From Planotetraspora silvatica (GTDB lineage: Bacteria > Actinomycetota > Actinomycetes > Streptosporangiales > Streptosporangiaceae), in the NCBI RefSeq assembly GCF_016863315.1, contig NZ_BOOQ01000005.1, forward strand, positions 62,001 to 126,000: a stretch of 64,000 nt of DNA. The letters are read 5' to 3'. Position 1 is the stretch's first letter, and each line of letters begins with the position of its first letter. Of the stretch, positions 41,523 through 49,131 are shown piece by piece. The notes beneath the pieces were generated by a model, which did not search any database, was not told the DNA's origin, and worked only from the letters and a program-made list of their open reading frames with translations. A program made the translations under genes and the position numbers.

Positions 41523-41993
41523 GTGGGACACAGGTCAGGGCACGGGGCCGGACGTCCGTCCAGGCTCGCGTGCGTGTTCGCGGCGGCCCTCGCCCTCGTC
41601 CTCGTCGCCTCGGGATGCGGCGGCAAGGAGAAGCAGACGCTGACGGTGTTCGCGGCGGCGTCGCTGAGCGGGCCCTTCACCTCGCTCGGGCACGCCTTCG
41701 AGGCCTCACACCCCGGGGAGTCCGTGCGGTTCGGCTTCGGAGACAGCCAGGCGCTGGCCCAGCGGATCGCCCAGGGCACGACCGTGGACGTCTTCGCGGC
41801 CTCGGGTGAGCCGGCGATGCGACGGTCGGGAGCACCCACGTCGAGGGTGTTCGCCCGCGATGGCTCCGGCGACTATCTGATCGGAGCGGCGCCCGAGACC
41901 GCACACCTGGTCCTCGCGCGCGAGTTCATCGATCTCGTCCTGTCCGACGAGGGCCGCCGTGCCCTGACGGCTGCGGGCCTCACGCCTGTCTAG
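41523..41993 (+). pseudogene. ModA-like molybdate-binding lipoprotein, internally deleted
   Basis: 156 residues against ~250 for ModA. The lipobox LVASGC (~30) and the N-terminal lobe LTVFAAASLSGPFTSLGHAF and IAQGTTVDVFAASGEPAM are intact. At residue ~105 the sequence jumps to the C-terminal helix (HLVLAREFIDLVLSDEGRRA). About 100 residues that make the second lobe and hinge are gone, so oxyanion binding is not possible. The 3' end is duplicated (41949-41997 and 42031-42079), and the first copy carries a TAG where the second has TGG. No modB/modC genes follow. Confidence 0.8.
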
Positions 41994-41997
41994 ACCC
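41949..41997 (+). repeat. modA 3'-end duplication, copy A
   Basis: A 49-bp block encoding GRRALTAAGLTPV and ending in the TAG stop. It matches copy B at 42031-42079 except for three bases; the period is 82 bp. Confidence 0.75.
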
Positions 41998-42030
41998 ACG
42001 TGAGGGCCTCACGCCCCCATGGACCCGCGT

Positions 42031-42079
42031 GAGGGGCGCCGTGCCCTGACGGCCGCGGGCCTCACGCCTGTCTGGACCC
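42031..42079 (+). repeat. modA 3'-end duplication, copy B
   Basis: Second copy of the block, with TGG in place of TAG. The extreme 3' end of the convergent marR gene (stop at 42062) lies inside it, so that gene's last residues derive from the duplication. Confidence 0.75.
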
Positions 42080-42538
42080 CGCGGGGATCCGAGACGCCGA
42101 TCCGCCGGGCTCGTCCTCGCCGGCCCGCTGAATCACCGCCACGATCCGGTCGAGGGCGGCCAGGTCGCCCGGTTCGAGCGAGAGCAGGGGAGCGGGCGGC
42201 TCGCCGAGGATCCGTTCGGCCAGCGCCGCGGCCTCCGCCCCCGCGGGGGTGATCGTCACGATCTTCGCCCGCCGGTCGCCGGGGTGTGTCGTCCGTTCCA
42301 CCATCCCGCGCCGCTCCAGGTCGGCGACCACCACACTGGTGTACGGGGCGTCGGTGGCCAGTTGCTCGGCCAGGTCGCGCAGGGTCAGCGGGCCGGTGAG
42401 GAGGCGGCGCAGCGCCTTGGCCCGGATGAAGCTCATGCCGAGGGACTCGCAGACCTCCTTGCGCCGGTCGTGAGCGTCCAGGACCAGCGATCGGATGCCC
42501 TGCCAGGCTCTCGCCGCCGTCTCCTCGTGGCCGTTCAT
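42062..42538 (-). CDS. MarR family transcriptional regulator (MFS operon)
   Basis: 158 residues. Winged helix: LRRLLTGPLTLRDLAEQLAT, recognition helix APYTSVVVADLERRGMVERT, wing HPGDRRAKIVTITPAG. The ATG at 42538 overlaps the MFS stop by ATGA, so it is the second gene of an efflux operon and probably senses the exported drug. The likely operator is the TTAGT-N3-ACTAA palindrome before the MFS gene. Its last residues lie in the duplicated modA tail. Confidence 0.92.
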   Translation of the reverse strand: MNGHEETAARAWQGIRSLVLDAHDRRKEVCESLGMSFIRAKALRRLLTGPLTLRDLAEQLATDAPYTSVVVADLERRGMVERTTHPGDRRAKIVTITPAGAEAAALAERILGEPPAPLLSLEPGDLAALDRIVAVIQRAGEDEPGGSASRIPAGSRQA

Positions 42539-43953
42539 GAGATGGTCACCGCCTCCATGGTCTTGAGACGCTCGGCTGTGCGGGCCGCTGTGCCTCTCGC
42601 CCAGCGGCCGGTGGTCAGGAGGGCGAAGCCCAGGATGAGCGCGCCGTACCCCGCAATGATCCACCAACCCAGGTGGGCGGCCGACATGAAACCCTCGCCC
42701 TGGCCGGCCGTGGCCACGACGGATCCGGAGATCGCCACGCCCAGGGACTGACCGACCTGACGGCTGGTCGAGGCGACGGCGGCGGCCACCCCGGCCTGTT
42801 CGAGAGGCATCCCCGACACGGCCGTGTTGGTGATCGGCGGGTTCAGCATGCCGAACCCGAGCCCGAACACCGCGTAGACGGCCAGCAGCAGGGGGAGCGG
42901 CGTGTCGAGTGCGACCTGCGCGAGCAGGACTCCCGTCACGGCGATGAAGACGCCGGAGATCAGGAGGGACGGTCTCGGCCCGCGGGTTCCCACGAGCCGG
43001 CCGGACAGGGGCCCGCAGACCATCGCCATCAGGGCGATCGGCAGCGTGCAGAGCCCCGCGTCGAGGGCGGAGAGCCCGCGATGGCTCTGCAGGTAGAGCG
43101 TGTTGAGGAACAGGAAGGAGCCGAGGCCGGCGAAGCCGCACACCGCGATGGCCGCCGCCCCGGAGAAGGGGGCGCTCCGGAAGAACCGCACGTCGATGAG
43201 TGGTTCCTCTCTGCGGTACTCGTAGACGATCAGGCTCACCAGGGCGACCACGGTGACGGAGAAGCAGCCGAGGATCAGCGGGGAGGTCCAGCCCGCACCG
43301 GGACCTTCGATGATCCCGTAGGTCAGCGAGGCCAGCAGCGCGATCACGAGCGCCTGCCCGACGGGGTCGATCCTGCGTGCCTTCTTCGCCTTGGACTCGG
43401 GGACGAACTTCCACGTCAGCAGCACCGCGACGACGCCGATCGGCACGTTGATCCAGAAGATGGCCCGCCAGCCGACGGTGTCGGTGAGCAGGCCGCCGAT
43501 GACGGGCCCGAGCGCCATGCTGATCCCGACCACGCCGCCCCACACGCCGATCGCCTGCGCCCGCTCACGGCGGTCGGTGAAGGTGTTGGTGATGATCGAC
43601 ATCGCGACGGGGTTGAGCATCGAGCCGCCCACCGCCTGGACGATGCGGAAGACGACGAGCCAGGTGAGGCTGGGTGCGATGCTGCACAACAACGACCCGA
43701 CCGTGAAGGCGACCAGGCCGGTCTGGAACGTCCGCCGGCGGCCGATCCTGTCCGCCGTCGATCCCGACAACATGAGAAGGCTCGCGAGCGTCAGCGTGTA
43801 CGCGTCGATCGTCCACTGCAGACCGGAGACGGGGGCGCGTAACTCATGACCGAGCGACGGCAGCGCCACATTCACGATCGTGTTGTCGAGCGCGACGATG
43901 AGCAGGCTCATGCAGCAGATCAGCAGGACGAGAATCCGCCTTCGGCGGGACAT
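42535..43953 (-). CDS. MFS drug transporter, DHA2 (EmrB/QacA) type
   Basis: 472 residues with 14 predicted helices. Family motifs are LDNTIVNVALPSLGHEL in helix 1, GSTADRIGRRRTFQTG (motif A) and GGVVGISMALGPVIGGLLT (motif C, the antiporter signature). The ATG at 43953 has AAGGG 8 bases upstream. It exports hydrophobic or cationic compounds with proton antiport. Co-transcribed with marR. Confidence 0.93.
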   Translation of the reverse strand: MSRRRRILVLLICCMSLLIVALDNTIVNVALPSLGHELRAPVSGLQWTIDAYTLTLASLLMLSGSTADRIGRRRTFQTGLVAFTVGSLLCSIAPSLTWLVVFRIVQAVGGSMLNPVAMSIITNTFTDRRERAQAIGVWGGVVGISMALGPVIGGLLTDTVGWRAIFWINVPIGVVAVLLTWKFVPESKAKKARRIDPVGQALVIALLASLTYGIIEGPGAGWTSPLILGCFSVTVVALVSLIVYEYRREEPLIDVRFFRSAPFSGAAAIAVCGFAGLGSFLFLNTLYLQSHRGLSALDAGLCTLPIALMAMVCGPLSGRLVGTRGPRPSLLISGVFIAVTGVLLAQVALDTPLPLLLAVYAVFGLGFGMLNPPITNTAVSGMPLEQAGVAAAVASTSRQVGQSLGVAISGSVVATAGQGEGFMSAAHLGWWIIAGYGALILGFALLTTGRWARGTAARTAERLKTMEAVTIS

Positions 43954-43967
43954 GCGGTGACCCTTCA

Positions 43968-43980
43968 TTAGTTGTACTAA
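43968..43980. promoter_or_regulatory. Probable MarR operator for the efflux operon
   Basis: TTAGT-TGT-ACTAA is a 13-bp palindrome 14 bp upstream of the MFS start, in the AT-rich promoter between two divergent genes. Confidence 0.6.
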
Positions 43981-44044
43981 CACAACGGTACAGGCCGCTC
44001 GGATGTGCTTGCCGGAGGGGTCAACAGAATGGAATTCTGTTCGC

Positions 44045-44902
44045 ATGCGTGCGACGGCTAACGGGATCGAGATCTGCTACGAGACCTTCGGCGAGCCCGG
44101 AGGGAGGCCACTCCTGCTGATCATGGGGCTCGGAATGCAGATGATCGGCTGGGACGAGGACTTCATCGGCCTGCTGGTCGACAACGGCCATCACGTCGTC
44201 AGATTCGACAACCGAGACGTGGGTCTGTCCTCGCACATGCCGGAGGCGCCCGATCTCATGGCGGCGCTCGGCGGAGACACCTCGGGCGCGTCGTACCTGC
44301 TGGCGGACATGGCCGATGACTCGGCCGGGCTGCTGGACGCCCTCGGCTGGGCGAGCGCGCACGTGGTCGGCGCGTCGATGGGCGGCATGATCGCCCAGTC
44401 CCTCGCGATTCGGCACCCGGGCCGCGTCCGCACGCTGACGTCCATCATGTCGACGACCGGCCCGGGAGTCGGACAGCCGACCGAGGCGGCCATGGCGGCG
44501 CTCCTGACGCCGCCGTCCCCGGACCGCGAGGCCGCGGCGGAACGCGCCCTCGCGTCCTGGCGCGTGATCGGGTCACCGGGATACGCGATGGACGTCGAGC
44601 GCGTCGCCCGGGTGGCGCGGGAGGGCTACGACCGGGCGTACGACCCCCAGGGCGTGGCCCGCCAGCTCACGGCGATCCTCGCCTCCCCAGACCGGGCTGA
44701 AGGCCTGCGCGGCCTCACGATCCCCGCACTGGTGATCCACGGCGAGGACGATCCGCTGGTGACGCCGTCCGGCGGTGCCGCCACCGCCGACGCGATCCCG
44801 GGCGCCAAGCTGCTGACCTTCCCGGGGATGGGCCACGACATGCCGCGGGAGCTGTGGCCGGTGTTCGTCGAGGCCGTCACCGAGCTGACGGGCAGGTCAT
44901 GA
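44045..44902 (+). CDS. Alpha/beta hydrolase
   Basis: 285 residues. The nucleophile elbow is VVGASMGGMIAQSLA (G-A-S-M-G, serine ~106), the oxyanion region LLIMGLGMQMIGWDEDF, and the acid and histidine lie in VIHGEDDPLVTPSGG and FPGMGHDMPRELW. Close in pattern to aclacinomycin methylesterase RdmC-like and haloperoxidase-type hydrolases. The substrate is unknown. Divergent from the MFS operon. Confidence 0.92.
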   Translation: MRATANGIEICYETFGEPGGRPLLLIMGLGMQMIGWDEDFIGLLVDNGHHVVRFDNRDVGLSSHMPEAPDLMAALGGDTSGASYLLADMADDSAGLLDALGWASAHVVGASMGGMIAQSLAIRHPGRVRTLTSIMSTTGPGVGQPTEAAMAALLTPPSPDREAAAERALASWRVIGSPGYAMDVERVARVAREGYDRAYDPQGVARQLTAILASPDRAEGLRGLTIPALVIHGEDDPLVTPSGGAATADAIPGAKLLTFPGMGHDMPRELWPVFVEAVTELTGRS

Positions 44903-44979
44903 CGTTCAGGTCGTGGTGGGCAGGTCGTGACGTCCCCGGTTGTGACGGGCGAGTCATGACAAACAGGTCGTGACGGGCG
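44886..44979 (+). repeat. Degenerate direct repeats after the hydrolase gene
   Basis: Short units related to GGGCAGGTCRTGACG occur about five times between the hydrolase stop and the roadblock cluster. They look like slippage or duplicated gene-end sequence, with no coding potential. Confidence 0.5.
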
Positions 44980-45022
44980 GGGAGGCCGCCGGCTGACGGC
45001 CTCCCGGGGTGTGCGCCCGCGT

Positions 45023-45394
45023 TCACACTTCGAGCTTGTCCTCGATCGTGCGGAGCTGGTGCCGGGCCATCGCGAGGTTGGCTCGGCTGCGGTCCAGGGC
45101 CAGGTAGACGAACAGGCCCTTGCCGCCGCGGCCCGCGAGCGGCCGGATGATGTGGTACTGACCGCCCAGCGTGATGAGGATGTCCTCGATGGTGTCCTGG
45201 AGCTGGAGGGCGTCCATGGCCCGCAGTTTCGCCTTGACGACCTCGGTGTTGGCCGCCGCCGCGACCTGGAGGTCGAGGTCCTTGGAGCCGCCGATGGTGC
45301 CGAGCGCCATGCCGCTTCCGTAATCGACGACCGCCGCTCCGATCGCTCCGTCGACGGCCATCATCTCTTTGAGTGAAATGTCCATGTTCGCCAT
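45023..45394 (-). CDS. Roadblock/LC7 protein A
   Basis: 123 residues, a single roadblock/LC7 (MglB-like) domain: LKEMMAVDGAIGAAVVDYGS at the start, KLRAMDALQLQDTIEDILI, then YHIIRPLAGRGGKGLFVYLA, and the terminal helix SRANLAMARHQLRTIEDKLE. Last gene of the four-gene cluster, 42 bp after roadblock B, with its own AGGAGAA site. Its C-terminal helix closely resembles that of roadblock C (46657), indicating paralogues. Members act as GTPase-activating or scaffold subunits for small Ras-like GTPases (MglA, CvnD); none is encoded here. Confidence 0.9.
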   Translation of the reverse strand: MANMDISLKEMMAVDGAIGAAVVDYGSGMALGTIGGSKDLDLQVAAAANTEVVKAKLRAMDALQLQDTIEDILITLGGQYHIIRPLAGRGGKGLFVYLALDRSRANLAMARHQLRTIEDKLEV

Positions 45395-45436
45395 GCGTTT
45401 TTTCTCCTGTTCGGATTATCTGGGGATTTCAGGGAT

Positions 45437-45805
45437 TTATTCGCGTTCGACGATGGCGGCGAGTTTCTCCGCCGTTTTGCGGCCCTCCCTCCGGAGCAGG
45501 CCGAGATTGGCCCCCGGGCCCGTGAGAATGGTGAGGACGAGCTTGGCTCCCGCGGCGTAGCACGCGGCGTGCCCCTCCGTGCCGGACACCAGGGTCTCTT
45601 CGAGCCGGCCGACCTTGGCGAGCTCGGTCATCCGGCGGCTGAGCGACAGCAGCGCCGACGTGAGCGCCGCCGTCTGCTCGGTTTCCGTGGGCAGGTCCGT
45701 CGTCACGAGCATGCCGTCCACGGTGCAGGTGAGCGCTCCGGTGATCTCCGGTGCGCGACTCCTCAGCAGGATGATCTCCTCGTGTATGTCGCGGCGCAGA
45801 TCCAT
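45437..45805 (-). CDS. Roadblock/LC7 protein B
   Basis: 122 residues from the ATG at 45805 (site GGAAAGGG). A GTG at 45850 overlapping the upstream stop would add 15 basic residues, but the shorter start gives the same length as the other two roadblock proteins. Domain: EITGALTCTVDGMLVTTDLP, a long middle helix TAALTSALLSLSRRMTELAK, and KLVLTILTGPGANLGLLRRE near the end. More divergent from A and C than they are from each other. Confidence 0.85.
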   Translation of the reverse strand: MDLRRDIHEEIILLRSRAPEITGALTCTVDGMLVTTDLPTETEQTAALTSALLSLSRRMTELAKVGRLEETLVSGTEGHAACYAAGAKLVLTILTGPGANLGLLRREGRKTAEKLAAIVERE

Positions 45806-45849
45806 CGGGACACCCTTTCCGGCCCGCTTGAGCCACGAGCGCGTGATCA

Positions 45850-46653
45850 CTACAGCGCCTCCAGGGCGTCACGCAGTCTGATGAGCAGGTTCACATCGGT
45901 CGCGTCCGCCTCCGGTGGGCGCGGCCGGGACGGCGCGTCCGCGGCGGACTCGGCGGGGGTCCGCTTCGGCAGGACCGGGGCGGTCGCCTCCGCCTGTGTG
46001 GCGAGCAGTCCCGCCGCGGCGAGTTCCCGTACGGCGAGCAGGGTCGAGTAGGCCGGACGCCCGAGGCGGCGGGCCAGGTCGGCCGGGGTGGCCGTGGCGT
46101 CCGCGGCGAGCACCAGTTCCCACTGCGGTGCAGTGAGGAGCACATGCCCGCCGTTGAGGCGCCCCACGGGGACGACGGGCCGGCCGTCGAGCTCGTCGGA
46201 CGGCCAGGCCTGCTCCAGCCGGGCCATCCTCCGATCGCACTCGCGGAACAGGCCGGCGACGTCGAAATACCAGTGCGGGCCGAGCCAGTGGGTGTCCCCC
46301 TCCTTGAACCTGGACCTGGGCGCTCCCGCTCTGAGCAGGAAGAACGATGCGTCCAGGGTCGCCCCCAGGACGCAGAACTCCAGCTCGCCCCGGCTGAGCA
46401 CGCCCTTGCGGACCAGGAGGTCGCCGCCGTCGGCCTCGGGGCCCGAGGCCTGCCGTACTCCGCGTACCCCGCTGGTGCTGATCCGGCCGGAGGCGGTGAG
46501 CAGTTCCTCGACTCCCGGCGTGGCCGCGCACTCGACGTACGACACGCGCCCGCGGGTGAGGTAGACGGTGCCGTCCTTGCCCACACGCAGGGAGCCGGTG
46601 GCGTTGTCGTCCGCGAGGCCGGTCAGGACGGCGTCAAGAGTGGGAGGGGCCAT
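45850..46653 (-). CDS. DUF4388 plus winged-helix protein of the roadblock cluster
   Basis: 267 residues. The N-terminal ~100 residues resemble DUF4388/PATAN-type domains: NATGSLRVGKDGTVYLTRGR then VSYVEC and GELEFCVLGATLDASFFLL. A linker and then a winged-helix-like segment follow (GHVLLTAPQWELVLAADATA then TPADLARRLGRP, STLLAVRELAAAGLL), and a Pro/Ala-rich tail. Such PATAN proteins occur with roadblock/GTPase and two-component systems in myxobacteria, cyanobacteria and actinobacteria as signalling adaptors. The gene is 3 bp from roadblock C and touches roadblock B, so all four are one transcript. Confidence 0.75.
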   Translation of the reverse strand: MAPPTLDAVLTGLADDNATGSLRVGKDGTVYLTRGRVSYVECAATPGVEELLTASGRISTSGVRGVRQASGPEADGGDLLVRKGVLSRGELEFCVLGATLDASFFLLRAGAPRSRFKEGDTHWLGPHWYFDVAGLFRECDRRMARLEQAWPSDELDGRPVVPVGRLNGGHVLLTAPQWELVLAADATATPADLARRLGRPAYSTLLAVRELAAAGLLATQAEATAPVLPKRTPAESAADAPSRPRPPEADATDVNLLIRLRDALEAL

Positions 46654-46656
46654 GAC

Positions 46657-47028
46657 TCACTTGGCCATCAGCTGGTCCGCGATGGTGCACAGCCGCCGTC
46701 GCGCGAGGGCGAGGTTCGAGCGCTCGAGATCCAGCCGGAGGCAGATCAGGAGCGGGCCGTCGAACACCATCTCTATCGGCCTGATGAGATGGTGGCTCGT
46801 CTCCGTGGTGATGATCATGTCGCCTATCCGCACGGTGCCCTCCGGGGAGGCCAGCGCGATCCCCTCGAGGGCCGCCCGGAAGGTCTCGGTGAGCCCGGCC
46901 GCCGATCTCGCGGAGTCGGGCAGCCCCTCCGCGAGGATCGCCATGCCGCTGATGGGTTCCACGAGGACCGCGTCGAGCGCGCCGGGAATCGACATCACCT
47001 CCGAAAGGCAGTCCTCGATCCCGATCAC
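46657..47028 (-). CDS. Roadblock/LC7 protein C
   Basis: 123 residues from the GTG at 47028, five bases after GAGGAG. The longer frame upstream lacks a site. Same fold and length as protein A: VMSIPGALDAVLVEPISGMA, then TVRIGDMIITTETSHHLIRP and the final helix LERSNLALARRRLCTIADQL. First gene of the operon; the AT-rich region at 47105-47220 probably holds the promoter. Confidence 0.88.
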   Translation of the reverse strand: MIGIEDCLSEVMSIPGALDAVLVEPISGMAILAEGLPDSARSAAGLTETFRAALEGIALASPEGTVRIGDMIITTETSHHLIRPIEMVFDGPLLICLRLDLERSNLALARRRLCTIADQLMAK

Positions 47029-47344
47029 GTCGACTCCTCGCCGTGTAGCCCGATACAGCGCGGCCCACATTAGAGAAGCCGGTGGGCGGCACTCCGGTGC
47101 CGTGGGCGAGTCATAAAGAGATGAGATAAACGATTAGTCACCCGGAATAAGGATTGTCCTCCTAGGTGAGAAACATAGGTTTTTCGTGAGGTTTATTCAT
47201 TTTATGGGTTTGCGACATCGGGGGAATGCCCCTGACAAATCGCCGAATGATCGATGGCCTCGGGCCCTGTCGCCGTCCTCGTCTGGCGGGGAGGGCTCGT
47301 CCGGTCGCGCGAGGTGGTCGCGAGAGCCGTACAGAATGGGGGGT
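47029..47344. other. Promoter region of the roadblock operon and DUF523 gene
   Basis: 316 bp with no gene. 47105-47220 is clearly AT-rich for this genome (runs such as TTTATTCATTTTATGG) and should contain the divergent promoters. No palindrome as strong as those elsewhere in the window was found. Confidence 0.55.
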
Positions 47345-47860
47345 ATGGAGCGGATCCTGGTCAGCGCGTGCCTGCTCGGCAGCCGGGTGCGGTTCGACGG
47401 CGGCGCGAAGACCAGCGACGACGAACTACTCGCCGTCTGGAGGGCGGAGGGGCGGCTCGTGCCGTTCTGCCCGGAGGTCGAGGGCGGGCTGCCCGTTCCC
47501 CGTCCGCCCGCCGAGATCGAGGGCGGCGTGGGCGGCGCCGCCGTGCTGGCCGGGTCGGCCCGGATACTGACGCCGGGCGGCGACGACGTGACGAACGCCT
47601 TCCTGTCCGGCGCGCAGCAGGCGCTGGCGGTCGCGCTGTCGTTCGGCGTCCGGATGGCGATCCTCAAGGAGGGCAGCCCGTCGTGCGGCCCCCTGCGGAT
47701 CCACGACGGCACCTTCCGCGGCAGGGTGACCCCGGGTCAGGGCGTGACCGCGGCGCTCCTGGAGCTGAACGGCATCCGCGTCTTCGGTGAGGACCGCCTC
47801 CCCGACGCCGCCCTCCACCTGGCGGATCTGCTCAGGGAGACAGCGGATCGGGAGCGGTGA
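47345..47860 (+). CDS. DUF523 family protein
   Basis: 171 residues. The conserved cysteine motifs of the DUF523 family are present: LVSACLLGSRVRFDG at the start, VPFCPEVEGGLPVPRPP, and AILKEGSPSCGPLRIHDG near residue 105. It probably binds a metal or is a thiol enzyme; the function is unproven. Its last 29 bp overlap the convergent DUF4032 gene. Confidence 0.88.
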   Translation: MERILVSACLLGSRVRFDGGAKTSDDELLAVWRAEGRLVPFCPEVEGGLPVPRPPAEIEGGVGGAAVLAGSARILTPGGDDVTNAFLSGAQQALAVALSFGVRMAILKEGSPSCGPLRIHDGTFRGRVTPGQGVTAALLELNGIRVFGEDRLPDAALHLADLLRETADRER

Positions 47861-49076
47861 GCAGGTCGGAAGGCGTGATGATGGCCTTCTCGTCGGGCTT
47901 GAACACCAGGACGTTGTCGACGTAGGACCGCACCGCGGCGTCGAGCCCCACGTCCTTGCCCGCGGCCTCGGACATGTACCAGCGGTGGTCGAGCACCTCG
48001 TGGAAGAGCTGAGCCGGCTCCAGCTTGCGCCGCAGGTCGGCGGGGATGGTGCCGACCACGGGCTGGAAGACCTCGGCCAGCCACCGGTGGGCGACGATGG
48101 CCTCGTCCTCGTGCCGCAGGCCGTTCGAGACGCGGAACGAGTCGAGATCGTTGAGCAGCCTTCTGGCCTGGTTCTCCTCGACGTCCAGGCCGGTCAGCCT
48201 GAGCAGGCGCCGCTGGTGGTGCCCGGCGTCCACGACCTTGGGCCGCACGATCAGCCGCGACGTGCCGGCCTTGCGGCGGATCATCATCTCGGCGACGTCG
48301 AAGCCGAGCGAGTTGAGCCGGCGGATCCGCTGGTCGACGCGGTGCCAGTCGACCTCCTCGATGATCTCGTCCTGGGTCAGCTCGTTCCAGAGCCGCTCGT
48401 AGCGCTCGACGAGCTGCTCGGAGAACGCCAGCGGGTCGATCGTGGGATGCAGGAGCCCGCCGGCCTCCAGGTCGAGCATCTCGCCGAAGATGTTGACGTG
48501 CGCGACCTCGATGTCGTGCGATCGCTGGCCCTCGGTGAGGGTGGGATGGAGCTCACCGGTCTCGGCGTCGACCAGATAGGCGGCGAACGCCCCAGCGTCC
48601 CTCCGGAACAGGGCGTTGGACAGCGAGCAGTCCCCCCAGTAGAACCCGTTCAGGTGGAGCCGTACGAGCAGGACGGCGAGGGCGTCGAGCAGGCGGGTCA
48701 GCGTGTCCGGCCGGATCGATCCCGACAACACGGCCCGGTAGGGGAGCGAGAACTGCAGGTGCCGGGTGATCAGCGCGGAGTCGAGCTCGGAGCCGTCCTG
48801 CGCGGTCCTGCCCGTCACCACGGCGACGGGCTCGACCGCGGGGGTGTCCAGCCGGGCCAGGTCCCACAGCAGCTTGTACTCCCGCTTGGCGTACCGGGCG
48901 CTGATCTCCTTGATCGCGTATACCCGGCCGGCGAGCCGCGCGAAGCGGACGACGTGGCGGGAGATGCCGCGCGGCAGCGACACCAGATGGTGGGCCGGCC
49001 AGTCTTCGAGGGGGAGGTCCCACGGCAGCCGGATCAGCTCGGGATCGCTGGGAGCGCCGATCATCTGGAGGGGCAC
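47832..49076 (-). CDS. DUF4032 kinase-like protein
   Basis: 414 residues from GTG 49076 (AGGAG five bases upstream; ATG 49064 alternative). The first half has a protein-kinase/LPS-kinase-like fold: AIKEISARYAKREYKLL with the ATP lysine (~56), catalytic loop LHLNGFYWGDCSLSNALF (D ~149, N ~154) and YLVDAETGELHP as the metal-binding aspartate. The C-terminal ~180 residues are the DUF4032 domain. It is probably an active small-molecule or protein kinase. It is divergent from the DUF885 peptidase gene by 55 bp. Confidence 0.85.
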   Translation of the reverse strand: MPLQMIGAPSDPELIRLPWDLPLEDWPAHHLVSLPRGISRHVVRFARLAGRVYAIKEISARYAKREYKLLWDLARLDTPAVEPVAVVTGRTAQDGSELDSALITRHLQFSLPYRAVLSGSIRPDTLTRLLDALAVLLVRLHLNGFYWGDCSLSNALFRRDAGAFAAYLVDAETGELHPTLTEGQRSHDIEVAHVNIFGEMLDLEAGGLLHPTIDPLAFSEQLVERYERLWNELTQDEIIEEVDWHRVDQRIRRLNSLGFDVAEMMIRRKAGTSRLIVRPKVVDAGHHQRRLLRLTGLDVEENQARRLLNDLDSFRVSNGLRHEDEAIVAHRWLAEVFQPVVGTIPADLRRKLEPAQLFHEVLDHRWYMSEAAGKDVGLDAAVRSYVDNVLVFKPDEKAIITPSDLLTAPDPLSP

Positions 49077-49131
49077 TACTGCTCCTTTTTCGGGGTCTTC
49101 ATCACCAGTGTCCCGGATAGAGTCGGGCGGT

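Noticed and set aside
42539-43543. N-terminal extension of the marR frame through the MFS gene
   Set aside because: The MFS protein is unambiguous, and marR has a proper ATG in the ATGA overlap at 42538.
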